Shown: piece by piece, positions 1-6,586 of the stretch
Layout: every line of letters begins with the position of its first letter
Position numbering within the stretch: the first letter of the stretch is position 1
From: Bacillota bacterium
Lineage (GTDB): Bacteria > Bacillota > Clostridia > Oscillospirales > Ruminococcaceae
Assembly: GCA_023460035.1 (NCBI GenBank)
Contig: JAEWRN010000019.1
Coordinates: 1-64,000, forward strand
Length of the DNA stretch: 64,000 bases
Reading direction: 5' to 3'
Notes under the pieces: generated by a model
The model's input: the letters and a program-made list of their open reading frames with translations, nothing else
Database searches by the model: none
Told to the model about the DNA's origin: nothing
Translations under genes and position numbers: made by a program

Positions 1-149
1 CGCAGACATGAATCTGCACGCCCACGTCATAAACCTGCGCCATATCGCAGATTTTTTTGGTCTCGGTGATTCCGCCGGTGTTTGCCAAATCCGGCTGGAT
101 GATGTCGAGGGTGCGGTCCTCAAAGAAATGGCGGAAGCCCCAGCGGGTA
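1..149 (-). pseudogene. C-terminal remnant of an enolase-superfamily (mandelate racemase/muconate lactonizing-like) enzyme
   Basis: Read on the minus strand in one frame, 1-149 encodes a stretch containing DIIQPDLANTGGITE and then QVYDVGVQIHVC, which matches the barrel part of mandelate racemase/muconate lactonizing family enzymes: the late metal-region Asp and the gly-rich turn, then the strand that carries the catalytic HVCG-like motif. The frame runs off the left edge. At about position 150 the similarity stops abruptly and an unrelated sequence on the other strand begins, so the N-terminal part of the enzyme is missing here. Function is inferred from the motif only; substrate unknown. Confidence 0.5.
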
Positions 150-152
150 TAG

Positions 153-548
153 CTCTTTGACAATCCCAACTTTGCTTTCGTTTCCCAGACGCTCAACCGC
201 GTCAAGGACCGTTTTGAACAAGTGATCATCCGCAAGGAAGATACTGCCTATGTCGTTTCGGAAAGGATCCTCAAGAAGACGCCGGAGCAAAAGGCGCTCA
301 TCCGCGAACACTTGCAGAAGTTTTGTAGCCTCTACTCCAATATGTCGGAGCGCATGGAAGAGTATATTGACTTATTCCCGATCCATCCTTCCTACATAGA
401 CGTTTTCAATAAAATCTATATCATTGAGAACCGCCACATTCTCAAGAACATCTCAGAGATCATCCGCCGAGTTATCAACGAGGAAGTAACCTCCGATGCT
501 CCCGGCATCATCTCTTTAGCTTGTATGCCTCTCTTTGTGAGATGGTAG
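153..548 (+). pseudogene. Fragment of a large phage-defence-type P-loop protein (DUF6079/PglY-BrxC-like)
   Basis: An open frame from 153 (after a TAG at 150-152) encodes about 130 residues rich in charged helices, with segments such as FVSQTLNRVKDRFEQV and IIENRHILKNISEII. From memory these resemble an internal part of the DUF6079 family of very large ATPases found with BREX-like defence loci; no Walker motif lies within the fragment, so this rests on recall of the helical segment alone. There is no plausible start with a ribosome binding site (the first usable codon is GTG at 222) and the last dozen residues look out of frame. It is best read as an internal slice of a longer gene left by rearrangement. 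Confidence 0.4.
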
Positions 549-600
549 TTGTATTCACCCGTCTCACCTCCTTCGTGATTTTTTGCTTATCAGCAAAAGG

Positions 601-633
601 ATGCGCAGCAGTCTTTGCCTGACTGCTGCGCAT
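601..633. terminator. Perfect 13-bp inverted repeat
   Basis: ATGCGCAGCAGTC at 601-613 is followed by a 7-nt loop and its exact complement at 621-633, then AGTTTTC. The stem is terminator-like but the T-run is weak. It lies just downstream of the broken plus-strand ORF and may have been its terminator. Confidence 0.5.
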
Positions 634-985
634 AGTTTTCATTGATAAACTTTTCAGCATATTTATCTCGTCCCCTGCTGAATAGGGAGTGCTGCGGACT
701 GCCGACGGTCAACCGGCATCATGGGAATCTCACCCCTCCGAGGATCGCTCCGAGCCGCCTGTCTCAAAGACAGACGGAAGTATCATTGTACCCAGCTTCT
801 ACATCGTCGCAAGCAGCCACACCACATGACTGTTATAGCTCTCCGGTGATCGCTCGCTCCAAACGGAGGTCTTGGCGTCGGAAGCTGTGTTGCTACGCAG
901 ATGGCGGAAAGATCCGCAGCACTGACTATTCAGTTTTCAAGGAACATGAGAAGAATTACTGTCCTCTCACCTTACTACGGACATC
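634..985. other. Non-coding stretch of the element with a BoxA-like motif
   Basis: No convincing gene is seen. On the minus strand, 925-945 contains a CCTTGAAAACTGAATA motif like the antitermination BoxA/leader sequences found ahead of rRNA operons and some conjugative-element transcripts. Several short dyads follow on that strand, for example CTGTCTTTGAGACAG near 757-771. The stretch could be the leader or oriT-side region of a decayed mobilisation operon. Confidence 0.3.
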
Positions 986-1290
986 TCAAGGCGTTTTTTT
1001 GACATGCTCAGCAAAAAAATCAGAAAAGTTTTTTTGCTCGCTTTCTGATGCGTCCGACGGTTCGGGTGATGTTTGCAACATCAATTTCGGTTTCCTTCGC
1101 ATATTCTGCGTGTATGCACGCCGGGCAATCTGACGCATGTTATTGCCGACGTGGCACATCTCGCGCACCATATTGAAAAGTCGAGTGACGGTGTTTGCAC
1201 CGGACGCATTCCCTTCAGAACCGTGTGGATATATTGCTCGCGATCCTGCTCCGACACAAACAAAAACCGCTCTTTGTACATTGCTGTACA
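986..1290 (-). pseudogene. Decayed mobilisation-type ORF (MobC-like?)
   Basis: Two overlapping minus-strand frames seem to be pieces of one gene. The first starts at 1281 with MYKERFLFVSEQDREQYI; the second, in another frame, contains LFNMVREMCHVGNNMRQIA. The phrase with paired Asn and an RxIA ending is the kind of segment seen in MobC/relaxosome accessory proteins of clostridial elements (GNNxNQIAR). A single frameshift around 1190-1230 would join them. No intact reading frame covers both, so the gene is probably dead. The family call is tentative. Confidence 0.3.
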
Positions 1291-1303
1291 AGAGCGGTTT
1301 TGT
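1262..1303 (-). terminator. Intrinsic terminator downstream of hipT
   Basis: On the minus strand AAACCGCTCTTGTACA pairs with its near-exact complement (one bulged base) across a 4-nt loop and is followed by TTTTTGTTTG. It lies about 120 bases past the hipT stop codon, with only a possible 27-residue ORF (1323-1406, minus) in between. Confidence 0.65.
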
Positions 1304-1420
1304 CAAATAATCTATTCAGTTTTGCCCTGCAAAATATCAAATGCAGGCTTCACATTCATCAAAAACCCAATTCGTTTTTCCGGCATGGATTGCATTATCA
1401 AGCCGGAGAACAAACTGAAT

Positions 1421-2374
1421 TTACTGTTTCAGAACAGACACTCTTGCGTTGATTAGCTCTTTCAACGATTCCTTCATATCCTTTGGAATGAAGGAATCAT
1501 CACACATTTTGATGAACTCGGATGTCATGGAGATCAATTGTTCTATCATTTTTTCTGCCGATGATTTGGTTATACCGCACCCATCCGCAAAGACAAGAAA
1601 ATCTTTTCGGCGGATATTTGTCTTCTTACCGTTCATCGGCAGGGCGAATTGCTCTTTGTCTTCCGGCATGATGACGTTCACAGGAAGCAGATCATAGGCG
1701 GGAGAAAGATGATACTTTCCCGAGCCAGTTTCTGTTTCAATCAGAGAGAAATTCTTCAGATGCATATCGGAATTGCCGACGATAAACGAAAACACAAGGC
1801 GATAAAACAGCTCTGTCATATCCAGACCGGAAGCGGAAGAATACTGCTTGATGATCTTTCCACAGCGCTCGTATGAGCCCTTGTATTTATCCTGTGTCAG
1901 CCGCAAATCCAACTGACAGAAGTCCTCCATGGCAAGCATTTGGGTTCTTGATTTGTCTGCAAATACACGGTCAATTCTCTTTGTGATGTACGCATATGAA
2001 TCTCCGCTTTTCACCAAAGCGTGAGGTACGGTTGCAATTCCTGCTTTATCCGCCATACACATAACAAGTTGCTCCGCCTCCGGCAGCGCACGGAATTCCT
2101 TGACCTGCGGCTTCAGAATATATCCTGTCGGATAGTTTACAACCGTCAGTCTCGGGTGCGTTTCTTTTGAAAGGTGCAGCGAAAGCTTCTTCTGAACACC
2201 GGGAACGGTATATCCTTTATTGATGCTTTCCTCGGCAAGCGTTTCTAAAGTCAAATCTGTTATCTCGATTTCCGGGATGACTGTCGTTGTGAAGAAACGC
2301 TTGATACAAGCCTTGTGCCAGCCGATATTTTCGCCGTTGTCTTTAAGCGGCTTTCCACAGCATAAGCAGTTCAT
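1421..2374 (-). CDS. hipT: HipT-like Ser/Thr kinase toxin (HipA core without N-subdomain)
   Basis: The protein (317 aa) is the kinase core of the HipA family. By homology it would phosphorylate a host target (an aminoacyl-tRNA synthetase in studied HipA and HipT toxins) and stop growth. The gly-rich/autophosphorylation loop is YTVPGVQKKLS (residues 55-65), with Thr where HipA and HipT usually have Ser. The catalytic loop GNSDMHLKNFS (200-210, Asp203) and the metal site YDLLPV (227-232, Asp228) are intact. The first residues are Cys-rich (C3, C5, C6, C23), which may form a small metal site. The start at 2374 is chosen because GGGAGGA lies 6 bases upstream and because it overlaps the hipS stop as ATGA. 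The N-terminal subdomain of full HipA is absent here and is supplied in trans by the preceding gene. Confidence 0.85.
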   Translation of the reverse strand: MNCLCCGKPLKDNGENIGWHKACIKRFFTTTVIPEIEITDLTLETLAEESINKGYTVPGVQKKLSLHLSKETHPRLTVVNYPTGYILKPQVKEFRALPEAEQLVMCMADKAGIATVPHALVKSGDSYAYITKRIDRVFADKSRTQMLAMEDFCQLDLRLTQDKYKGSYERCGKIIKQYSSASGLDMTELFYRLVFSFIVGNSDMHLKNFSLIETETGSGKYHLSPAYDLLPVNVIMPEDKEQFALPMNGKKTNIRRKDFLVFADGCGITKSSAEKMIEQLISMTSEFIKMCDDSFIPKDMKESLKELINARVSVLKQ

Positions 2375-2703
2375 ATTCGTTCCTCCCTTATGCTGACGCT
2401 TCCGATAGCGTCCTTGCAAGCAACCAGAAGCAGCGCAAATCTGTCCTTGGAATCAATCTTCCAGTTGCGGCTGACAACATCCAGAAGCCATCCCTCGGGG
2501 ATCAGTCCGTCGAAAAAAGAAAACAGCGTTTTGGATGTATAGGATTCTTCCCGTATCGGCAGAGTTAATGAAACCGGATGTGCATCGCCACTTGATAGAT
2601 ACTCCTTGTCATAAGAAAAAGAGTATCCCTCGTCGGTTTCGCAAAGCTCTCCGGCATAGACGTTGTACACATAAACGAATGCTCTTCTGAATGTACTTGT
2701 CAT
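2371..2703 (-). CDS. hipS: HipS-like protein (HipA N-terminal subdomain, probable antitoxin)
   Basis: This 110-residue protein matches the stand-alone HipA N-terminal subdomain 1 (couple_hipA): it starts with FRRAFVYVYNVYAGELCET, followed by a beta-rich SFSYDKEYL section, the LTLPIREE segment and the FFDGLIPEGW motif that is typical of that subdomain. In the HipBST systems described from Escherichia coli O127 and Legionella, this small protein is the antitoxin that blocks the HipT kinase, whereas HipB is only an augmenting regulator. Both ends overlap its neighbours by ATGA (hipB upstream, hipT downstream), so translation of the three is coupled. Confidence 0.8.
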   Translation of the reverse strand: MTSTFRRAFVYVYNVYAGELCETDEGYSFSYDKEYLSSGDAHPVSLTLPIREESYTSKTLFSFFDGLIPEGWLLDVVSRNWKIDSKDRFALLLVACKDAIGSVSIREERI

Positions 2704-2903
2704 TTCTGTTCCTTTCTGCCCGGAACGGCTTCCATATCGAACATCGCCAAAGCAACATTGACTTTATCCAGACGCACGGTTTCTTTTCCTTGCTCCAGTT
2801 CACGCACAAAGCGAAGCCCAAGTCCCGACCTCATTGCAAATTCTTCCTGCGTCAGCCCGGCAGCTTTTCTGTTTGTTTTAATAAATTCGGCAATTTGATT
2901 CAT
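2700..2903 (-). CDS. hipB: HipB-like XRE-family DNA-binding protein
   Basis: A 67-residue protein that is essentially one helix-turn-helix XRE domain (residues 5-60; GLTQEEFAMRSGLGLRFVRELEQGK is the recognition unit, given here only as a landmark around residues 16-40). It is the first gene of the hipBST operon. The start at 2903 has a GGAGG about 9 bases upstream. It is expected to bind the three palindromic sites at 2944-3043 and repress its own promoter, one of the sites lying inside the promoter spacer. Confidence 0.85.
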   Translation of the reverse strand: MNQIAEFIKTNRKAAGLTQEEFAMRSGLGLRFVRELEQGKETVRLDKVNVALAMFDMEAVPGRKEQK

Positions 2904-2939
2904 ATTCAGTATGGCCTCCTTTGCGTTGATTATGCATAA

Positions 2940-2968
2940 ATAATATACCCTTTCGGGTACATTGTCAA
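2940..2968 (-). promoter_or_regulatory. hipBST promoter
   Basis: On the minus strand a -35 TTGACA (2963-2968) is separated by exactly 17 bases from a -10 TATTAT (2940-2945), near consensus. Operator 1 fills the spacer. The transcript would start around 2933, about 30 bases before the hipB start codon. Confidence 0.8.
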
Positions 2969-3043
2969 GAGTGTTAATTGAATATTATACCCTATCAGGT
3001 GTATTATAAATAATAGTTGTACAGTTATACCCGTTAGGGTGCA
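2944..3043. promoter_or_regulatory. Three phased palindromic operators for HipB
   Basis: Three copies of an 18-bp dyad with the pattern TATACCC-N4-(A/G)GGTRYA lie at 2944-2961, 2986-3003 and 3026-3043. Start-to-start distances are 42 and 40 bp, about four helical turns, so bound dimers would face the same side. The first copy lies between the -35 and -10 of the hipBST promoter. HipB of E. coli likewise uses several spaced palindromes (TATCC-N8-GGATA). Binding here is inferred. Confidence 0.75.
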
Positions 3044-3253
3044 TTTTCGGAGGCGCGGTCATATATCGGGGAAACTTCCTTTACATCTGTATAAAAGCAC
3101 CTCCCTCCAACATTTCAAGCGTAATGTAGCGTATTATCTTTGACTTTTCAACAGAAAATCATCGACTAAATACTGACTTTTCAAGTTTATATTCTTGCAC
3201 ATTGTAACTGTCAAGAAAAGTATTGCAGAGGAATTCAAAGCCTCACTAAGAAA

Positions 3254-3293
3254 AGCCGAAGAGCTCACCTGTTTATCTGTGAGCTCTCCGGCT
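3254..3293 (-). terminator. Intrinsic terminator of the excisionase-like gene
   Basis: A 15-bp stem with one mismatch (3254-3268 with 3279-3293) begins a few bases after the stop codon of the minus-strand gene and is followed on that strand by TTTTCTT. The 210 bases between operator 3 and this hairpin hold no recognisable gene. Confidence 0.75.
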
Positions 3294-3299
3294 ATGTTT

Positions 3300-3878
3300 T
3301 CATCGCGTTTTGTATTTCCAAGATGAATATTCGATCAGCACTTTTTTATGCCAGTCGCTTTTGCGGGCAATGGTCCGGAAGTGTACGGAGCAAAAGTAAT
3401 CAATGAGGTACACCTTCGGGATCCTATTGCGGCCCTTGTTCAGGAAGTGCTGAAGCTTGTTTTTGTTGCACCAGTTATTGATGGACGTTTTTCCATAGCC
3501 GGTGATCCTGCTGATCAGCAGCGTATCAAGCACATCCGGGTACTTTTGGAGAAGATAAGCGTAATACTCATGCATATCCTCCCGTATCACGGGAACAGGC
3601 GGATTCGTCAAGTCAGGGCTGGAGTATTTGGAGTACCAGCCTCGTGTCGCCTTATAGTATTCGGGAAACTGCTCCCGATCGGCAAGGTAAGTCTTTACGT
3701 CTGCTTTTAGAATTTTATAGCACCGCGTTTTCTTGCCGGAATACATGCAAGGGATTTTCCCGCTTTGCAAAAGAAAGCGTGCGGTGGATTTGCTGATATG
3801 GGAAATCTGATAGAGCTGATCCAGTGTCATTACTTCCGGGAGCTTGTCCCAGTTTATTGATTTGTTTTTCAAAGCCAT
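3300..3878 (-). CDS. Excisionase-like helix-turn-helix protein
   Basis: The protein (192 aa from the ATG at 3878) has an N-terminal MerR/excisionase-type helix-turn-helix (about residues 16-65: MTLDQLYQISHISKSTARFL, then a wing GKIPCMYSGKKTRCYKI) followed by a basic C-terminal part rich in Lys, Trp and Tyr with a second possible HTH (SRITGYGKTSINNW, about 125-140). Such proteins sit next to the attachment site of many clostridial integrative elements and direct excision or regulate the integrase. Here it is the last gene before the att site, but no integrase follows. GAGG lies only 3 bases before 3878, so the true start is uncertain; GTG at 3911 would add 11 residues. The phased repeats at 3927-3966 are directly upstream and could be its binding sites. 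Confidence 0.6.
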   Translation of the reverse strand: MALKNKSINWDKLPEVMTLDQLYQISHISKSTARFLLQSGKIPCMYSGKKTRCYKILKADVKTYLADREQFPEYYKATRGWYSKYSSPDLTNPPVPVIREDMHEYYAYLLQKYPDVLDTLLISRITGYGKTSINNWCNKNKLQHFLNKGRNRIPKVYLIDYFCSVHFRTIARKSDWHKKVLIEYSSWKYKTR

Positions 3879-3926
3879 ACACCTCAGTTTTATTTCGGTG
3901 AGAGACTGCACTGTGTAGGCTTTTTT

Positions 3927-3966
3927 GTTCTACCTTTGTTCTGCCAGTTCTACCCTCAGTTCTACC
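3927..3966. repeat. Four phased GTTCTACC repeats
   Basis: GTTCTACC occurs at 3927, 3947 and 3959, and GTTCTGCC at 3938 (spacing 11, 9 and 12 bases, about one turn each). They lie between the excisionase-like gene and the att site, where arm-type integrase sites or excisionase sites are expected. Confidence 0.6.
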
Positions 3967-4032
3967 TTTTTTGCCGAAAATTTGCTCATTTTCGCAATTT
4001 ACTCGAACCCATTGATTTTACTGGGTTTTCGG

Positions 4033-4051
4033 GACTTTTTCCGAAAAAGTC
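4033..4051. repeat. Inverted repeat near the attachment site
   Basis: GACTTTTTC and GAAAAAGTC flank a single central C, giving a 9-bp dyad. A looser one, CGAAAA-N8-TTTTCG, lies at 3975-3994. Their role is unknown; protein binding near the att core is possible. Confidence 0.4.
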
Positions 4052-4086
4052 AGCAGCCATGCGGGTTTGCGGCCGGAACGAGAGGA

Positions 4087-4115
4087 CACGAAACTACCAC
4101 GAAAATACACGAAAA
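4087..4115. repeat. Three phased CACGAAA repeats
   Basis: CACGAAA occurs at 4087, 4098 and 4108 (spacing 11 and 10 bases), ending 20 bases before the tRNA-derived core. The position and phasing suit integrase arm-binding sites. Confidence 0.5.
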
Positions 4116-4134
4116 GGTTAGTTACCCAATAAAA

Positions 4135-4192
4135 CTCGAAATCAGGTAGTCTCGCAAGAGGCTCGTGGGTTCGAATCCCACCCTGTCCGCCA
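4135..4192 (+). other. Attachment site: 3' half of tRNA-Ser (CGA)
   Basis: The sequence reads as a tRNA from the anticodon loop onwards: loop CTCGAAA (anticodon CGA, 4137-4139), stem TCAGG, a long variable arm with CTCGCAAGAG, T-arm GTGGG-TTCGAAT-CCCAC (4165-4181), acceptor CCTGTCC, discriminator G and an encoded CCA. A long variable arm plus discriminator G indicate serine. The bases before 4135 do not pair with the anticodon stem and there is no D-arm or 5' acceptor, so this is only the duplicated core left by integration; the working gene should be at the other end of the element. Confidence 0.8.
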
Positions 4193-4194
4193 AT

Positions 4195-4243
4195 AAAAAA
4201 CTAACCCCTTGAAAACGAGTCGTTTTCAAGGGGTTAGTTTTTT
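4195..4243. terminator. Strong bidirectional terminator after the tRNA fragment
   Basis: A perfect 23-bp stem (4195-4217 with 4221-4243) closes a 3-nt loop and has A/T runs on both sides. It is probably the original terminator of the tRNA-Ser gene and also ends the minus-strand gene at 4288. Confidence 0.85.
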
Positions 4244-4287
4244 GTGTTATGTTTTTATATTAAGTCGTTTTCGCGTGTACCGCATGC

Positions 4288-6309
4288 TTACGCCCCGCGC
4301 CTTTTTTTGAACAGCAGATAGGCGATTGCCGCACAGGCCGCAAGGGCTGCCGTGCCGCCCACCGCCCACCAAAAGGTGGCCGACAGGTTGTTGCTGGCCG
4401 CCGTGGGGGTTGCCTGTACCATACCGCTTGCAAGTGGTGTGCCATTTTCGTTTAGCACGGTAAGCAAAAACGTGTCGTCTGCCGCAAGGTCGCTTTTCTT
4501 CACCGTCAGCGTCACTGTGGTGCCCTGCCCCACTTCTACCAACGTGCCACCCGGCAGTTTTAGTGTGGCTGCACCCGCAGGTAAATCTGCAATGTTAAGT
4601 ACCACCGTCACTGTGCCGGCGGCTTCATCCACCTGTACTGTGCTGGGGGTAAGGTTTTGCTTTGCGGGTTCGCTGGCCGCCGGGGCCGGGGTGGCTGTGG
4701 ATTGCACTAGAGCCGGCGAAGCGGTGGCTTTCGGGGCGGGGGGTGGGGTAGGGGTTACTACCGGCCGGTTTTGCCGGTTTACCGGCACCGGCGCGGGGGG
4801 CGTTATAGCAACCGGTGCTGTGCCCCCCGTACCTGCCGCAGCAACAGAAACCGTTACAGTACAGCTGGCCGTATGACCACCGTCTGCCGTGGTAACGGTA
4901 ATCGTCGCTGTGCCGCTGCCCACCGCAGTCACAAGCCCGCTTGCTGTTACGGTGGCCACTGCCGTATTGCTGCTTTGCCATGTGATGGTTTTATCTGCTG
5001 CTTCGGCAGGCAAAACTGTCACCGTAAGGGTTGCTGTTTTGGGGGCAGCATCGCTGTGCAGCGCAAGGGCCGTTTGGTTTAGTGTGACGCTGCTCACCCC
5101 AAGGTCGGGCGGCCCGTAAATTGCCGTAATCTGCACGTTTTTTGCAGGCATAGTAAACGTAAAACTGTCCACCATACCTTCTGGCAGTACAATGCCACTG
5201 GCAGACCAGCCCAAAAGTTTTGCACCTGCTTTGGCCGGGGCGTTAACTGTCACCGTGGCACCCGGTACTGCTTCTGCGGCGCTTGCCGTACAATTTACTG
5301 TGGTAATCAGGTACTTTTCTTCGGCGGTGTAGGTAAACGCGTCTTTCAGAACCCCTATACCCCCGTTATTTTGTACTTTTACGGTTGCTGTGCCCTGTGT
5401 GACTGCGGGTGTGGTACAGGTGATTTGCGTTTCACTTTTTACTTCGACATTGGTTGCTGCCACGCCGTTAAGATATACTTTTGAGCCCGCCACAAACCCA
5501 GTGCCCGTAAGGGTGATAACCGTCCTGCCCGTTTTAGGGCCGCCCGTTGGGGTTACGGCAGTGATTTGCGACGCAATGCCGTCGTTGTAAATCACACTGC
5601 CGCCGGTCATATTAAGGGTATTAAACCCAAGGTCCGGGTCTATTTTGCTGCTGTTGGACTTTACTGTACCATTGCTAATGGTACCATTAACGCCACCGAT
5701 TGCATAATTGCCGCCGGTTGCGGCCACTGTGCCGGTAGTGGAGATCACAACATCCCCATTTTGCGCAAGAATGCCCCACCCATCACCGCCGCCCGTGCTG
5801 GCCGCGGTGACATTGGCATCCCCGCTAATGGTACAGGTGCCGCCTTTAGACATCATTGCACGCCCGTGTATAAGATTTGTTGTGCAAACTAAATTACCAC
5901 CTGTAATTTGAAGGTCTCCCTTTGCTATCAACGTATTGGCTAAAGAATTAACAGTCAGCGTGCCGCCACTACCGGTGATATTCAGGTTTCCTTTGCAGTA
6001 AATCGTCGTTTCACCCCCACTGCTAATCACAACATCACCGGAATACACCAAATTGACAGTATCGGTCGTTGCACATTGAATGTCGATGTACCCGGCTGCA
6101 TAGCTACTGCTCAATGTCAGTGTGGCGCCGGCTGCATCCCATACCCAGCCGGGCCCGCTGTTGCTGGTGCCAAGGTCTATTAAACTACCAACTCTCATTG
6201 TGCCGGTAACGCCCCCTGTACCTGCAAATACGGTGGTTGGCAGTACGGCAACGGCCATACACAATGCCAAAAACAAAGATGCCAACTTTTTTATTTGTTT
6301 TGGTTTCAT
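4288..6309 (-). CDS. Secreted, membrane-anchored protein with IPT/TIG and BIG2 domains
   Basis: The protein (673 aa) has a clear signal peptide (residues 1-30, cut after TTVFA). Residues about 40-235 are Gly/Thr/Ser-rich beta repeats resembling beta-helix or carbohydrate-binding scaffolds. An IPT/TIG domain (about 245-330, ITAVTPTGGPKTGRTVITL), a further beta domain (about 335-400) and a bacterial Ig-like BIG2 domain (about 405-490, ITWQSSNTAVATVTASGLV) follow. A Pro/Ala-rich linker (about 500-560) leads to one more beta domain and a C-terminal membrane helix with a KKRRGA tail. No LPXTG motif is present, so it is held by the helix. The start at 6309 is preferred because GGAG precedes it and the signal peptide begins there. 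Binding partner unknown. Confidence 0.75.
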   Translation of the reverse strand: MKPKQIKKLASLFLALCMAVAVLPTTVFAGTGGVTGTMRVGSLIDLGTSNSGPGWVWDAAGATLTLSSSYAAGYIDIQCATTDTVNLVYSGDVVISSGGETTIYCKGNLNITGSGGTLTVNSLANTLIAKGDLQITGGNLVCTTNLIHGRAMMSKGGTCTISGDANVTAASTGGGDGWGILAQNGDVVISTTGTVAATGGNYAIGGVNGTISNGTVKSNSSKIDPDLGFNTLNMTGGSVIYNDGIASQITAVTPTGGPKTGRTVITLTGTGFVAGSKVYLNGVAATNVEVKSETQITCTTPAVTQGTATVKVQNNGGIGVLKDAFTYTAEEKYLITTVNCTASAAEAVPGATVTVNAPAKAGAKLLGWSASGIVLPEGMVDSFTFTMPAKNVQITAIYGPPDLGVSSVTLNQTALALHSDAAPKTATLTVTVLPAEAADKTITWQSSNTAVATVTASGLVTAVGSGTATITVTTADGGHTASCTVTVSVAAAGTGGTAPVAITPPAPVPVNRQNRPVVTPTPPPAPKATASPALVQSTATPAPAASEPAKQNLTPSTVQVDEAAGTVTVVLNIADLPAGAATLKLPGGTLVEVGQGTTVTLTVKKSDLAADDTFLLTVLNENGTPLASGMVQATPTAASNNLSATFWWAVGGTAALAACAAIAYLLFKKRRGA

Positions 6310-6458
6310 TTTTACACTCCCTTTGTGGTTTTGCATTTTTTCAGTTCTGTGGGCAGCCTTTCGCTACACGACCCTAGGCCACTTACAACAAAACAGCCTG
6401 CCGGTAAAGCACTGCTTTTATAGCGTCGCCTCAGTGGTTTGCCGCTTTCAACACAAAA

Positions 6459-6488
6459 AGTAAAAGCGCCCGCACAGGCGCTTTTACT
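6459..6488 (-). terminator. Hairpin with T-run on the minus strand
   Basis: AGTAAAAGCGCC and its exact complement flank a 6-nt loop, and TTTTTGTG follows on the minus strand. It is a second terminator past the response-regulator gene. The rest of 6310-6584 holds no recognised gene. Confidence 0.65.
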
Positions 6489-6565
6489 AGTCCACTGCTA
6501 TTTTACCATCCGCCGGCGTGGAACTGCCCCCCAGTCGCAAAAACGTGACCGGTTTTTATAAAAAA

Positions 6566-6586
6566 AGCGGTGCTGCATGCACCGCT
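6566..6586 (-). terminator. Terminator overlapping the response-regulator stop codon
   Basis: AGCGGTGC (6566-6573) pairs with GCACCGCT (6579-6586) and is followed on the minus strand by TTTTTT. The stem includes part of the TAG stop. Confidence 0.75.

Larger units (their letters stand above)
1..4192. mobile_element. Right end of an integrated element in tRNA-Ser
   Basis: This stretch is more AT-rich than the rest of the window. It carries gene remnants, a toxin-antitoxin operon and an excisionase-like gene, and stops exactly at the CCA end of a 3' tRNA-Ser fragment (4135-4192), after which the host-like terminator and GC-rich genes begin. That is the usual layout of an element inserted in the 3' half of a tRNA gene: the intact tRNA should lie at the other end, left of the window. 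No integrase or recombinase gene is seen between 1 and 4192, so the integrase is either outside the window or lost. Whether position 1 is still inside the same element cannot be told from here. Confidence 0.7.

Noticed and set aside
120..311. A 63-codon minus-strand open frame across the remnant junction
   Set aside because: It crosses two unrelated remnants in a frame that matches neither.
640..960. Group II intron or rRNA fragment
   Set aside because: The BoxA-like motif alone suggested rRNA, but no 16S/23S/5S sequence and no intron domain V was found.
4735..4800. Low-complexity G/C repeats inside the secreted protein gene
   Set aside because: They code for its Pro-rich linker and show no separate function.
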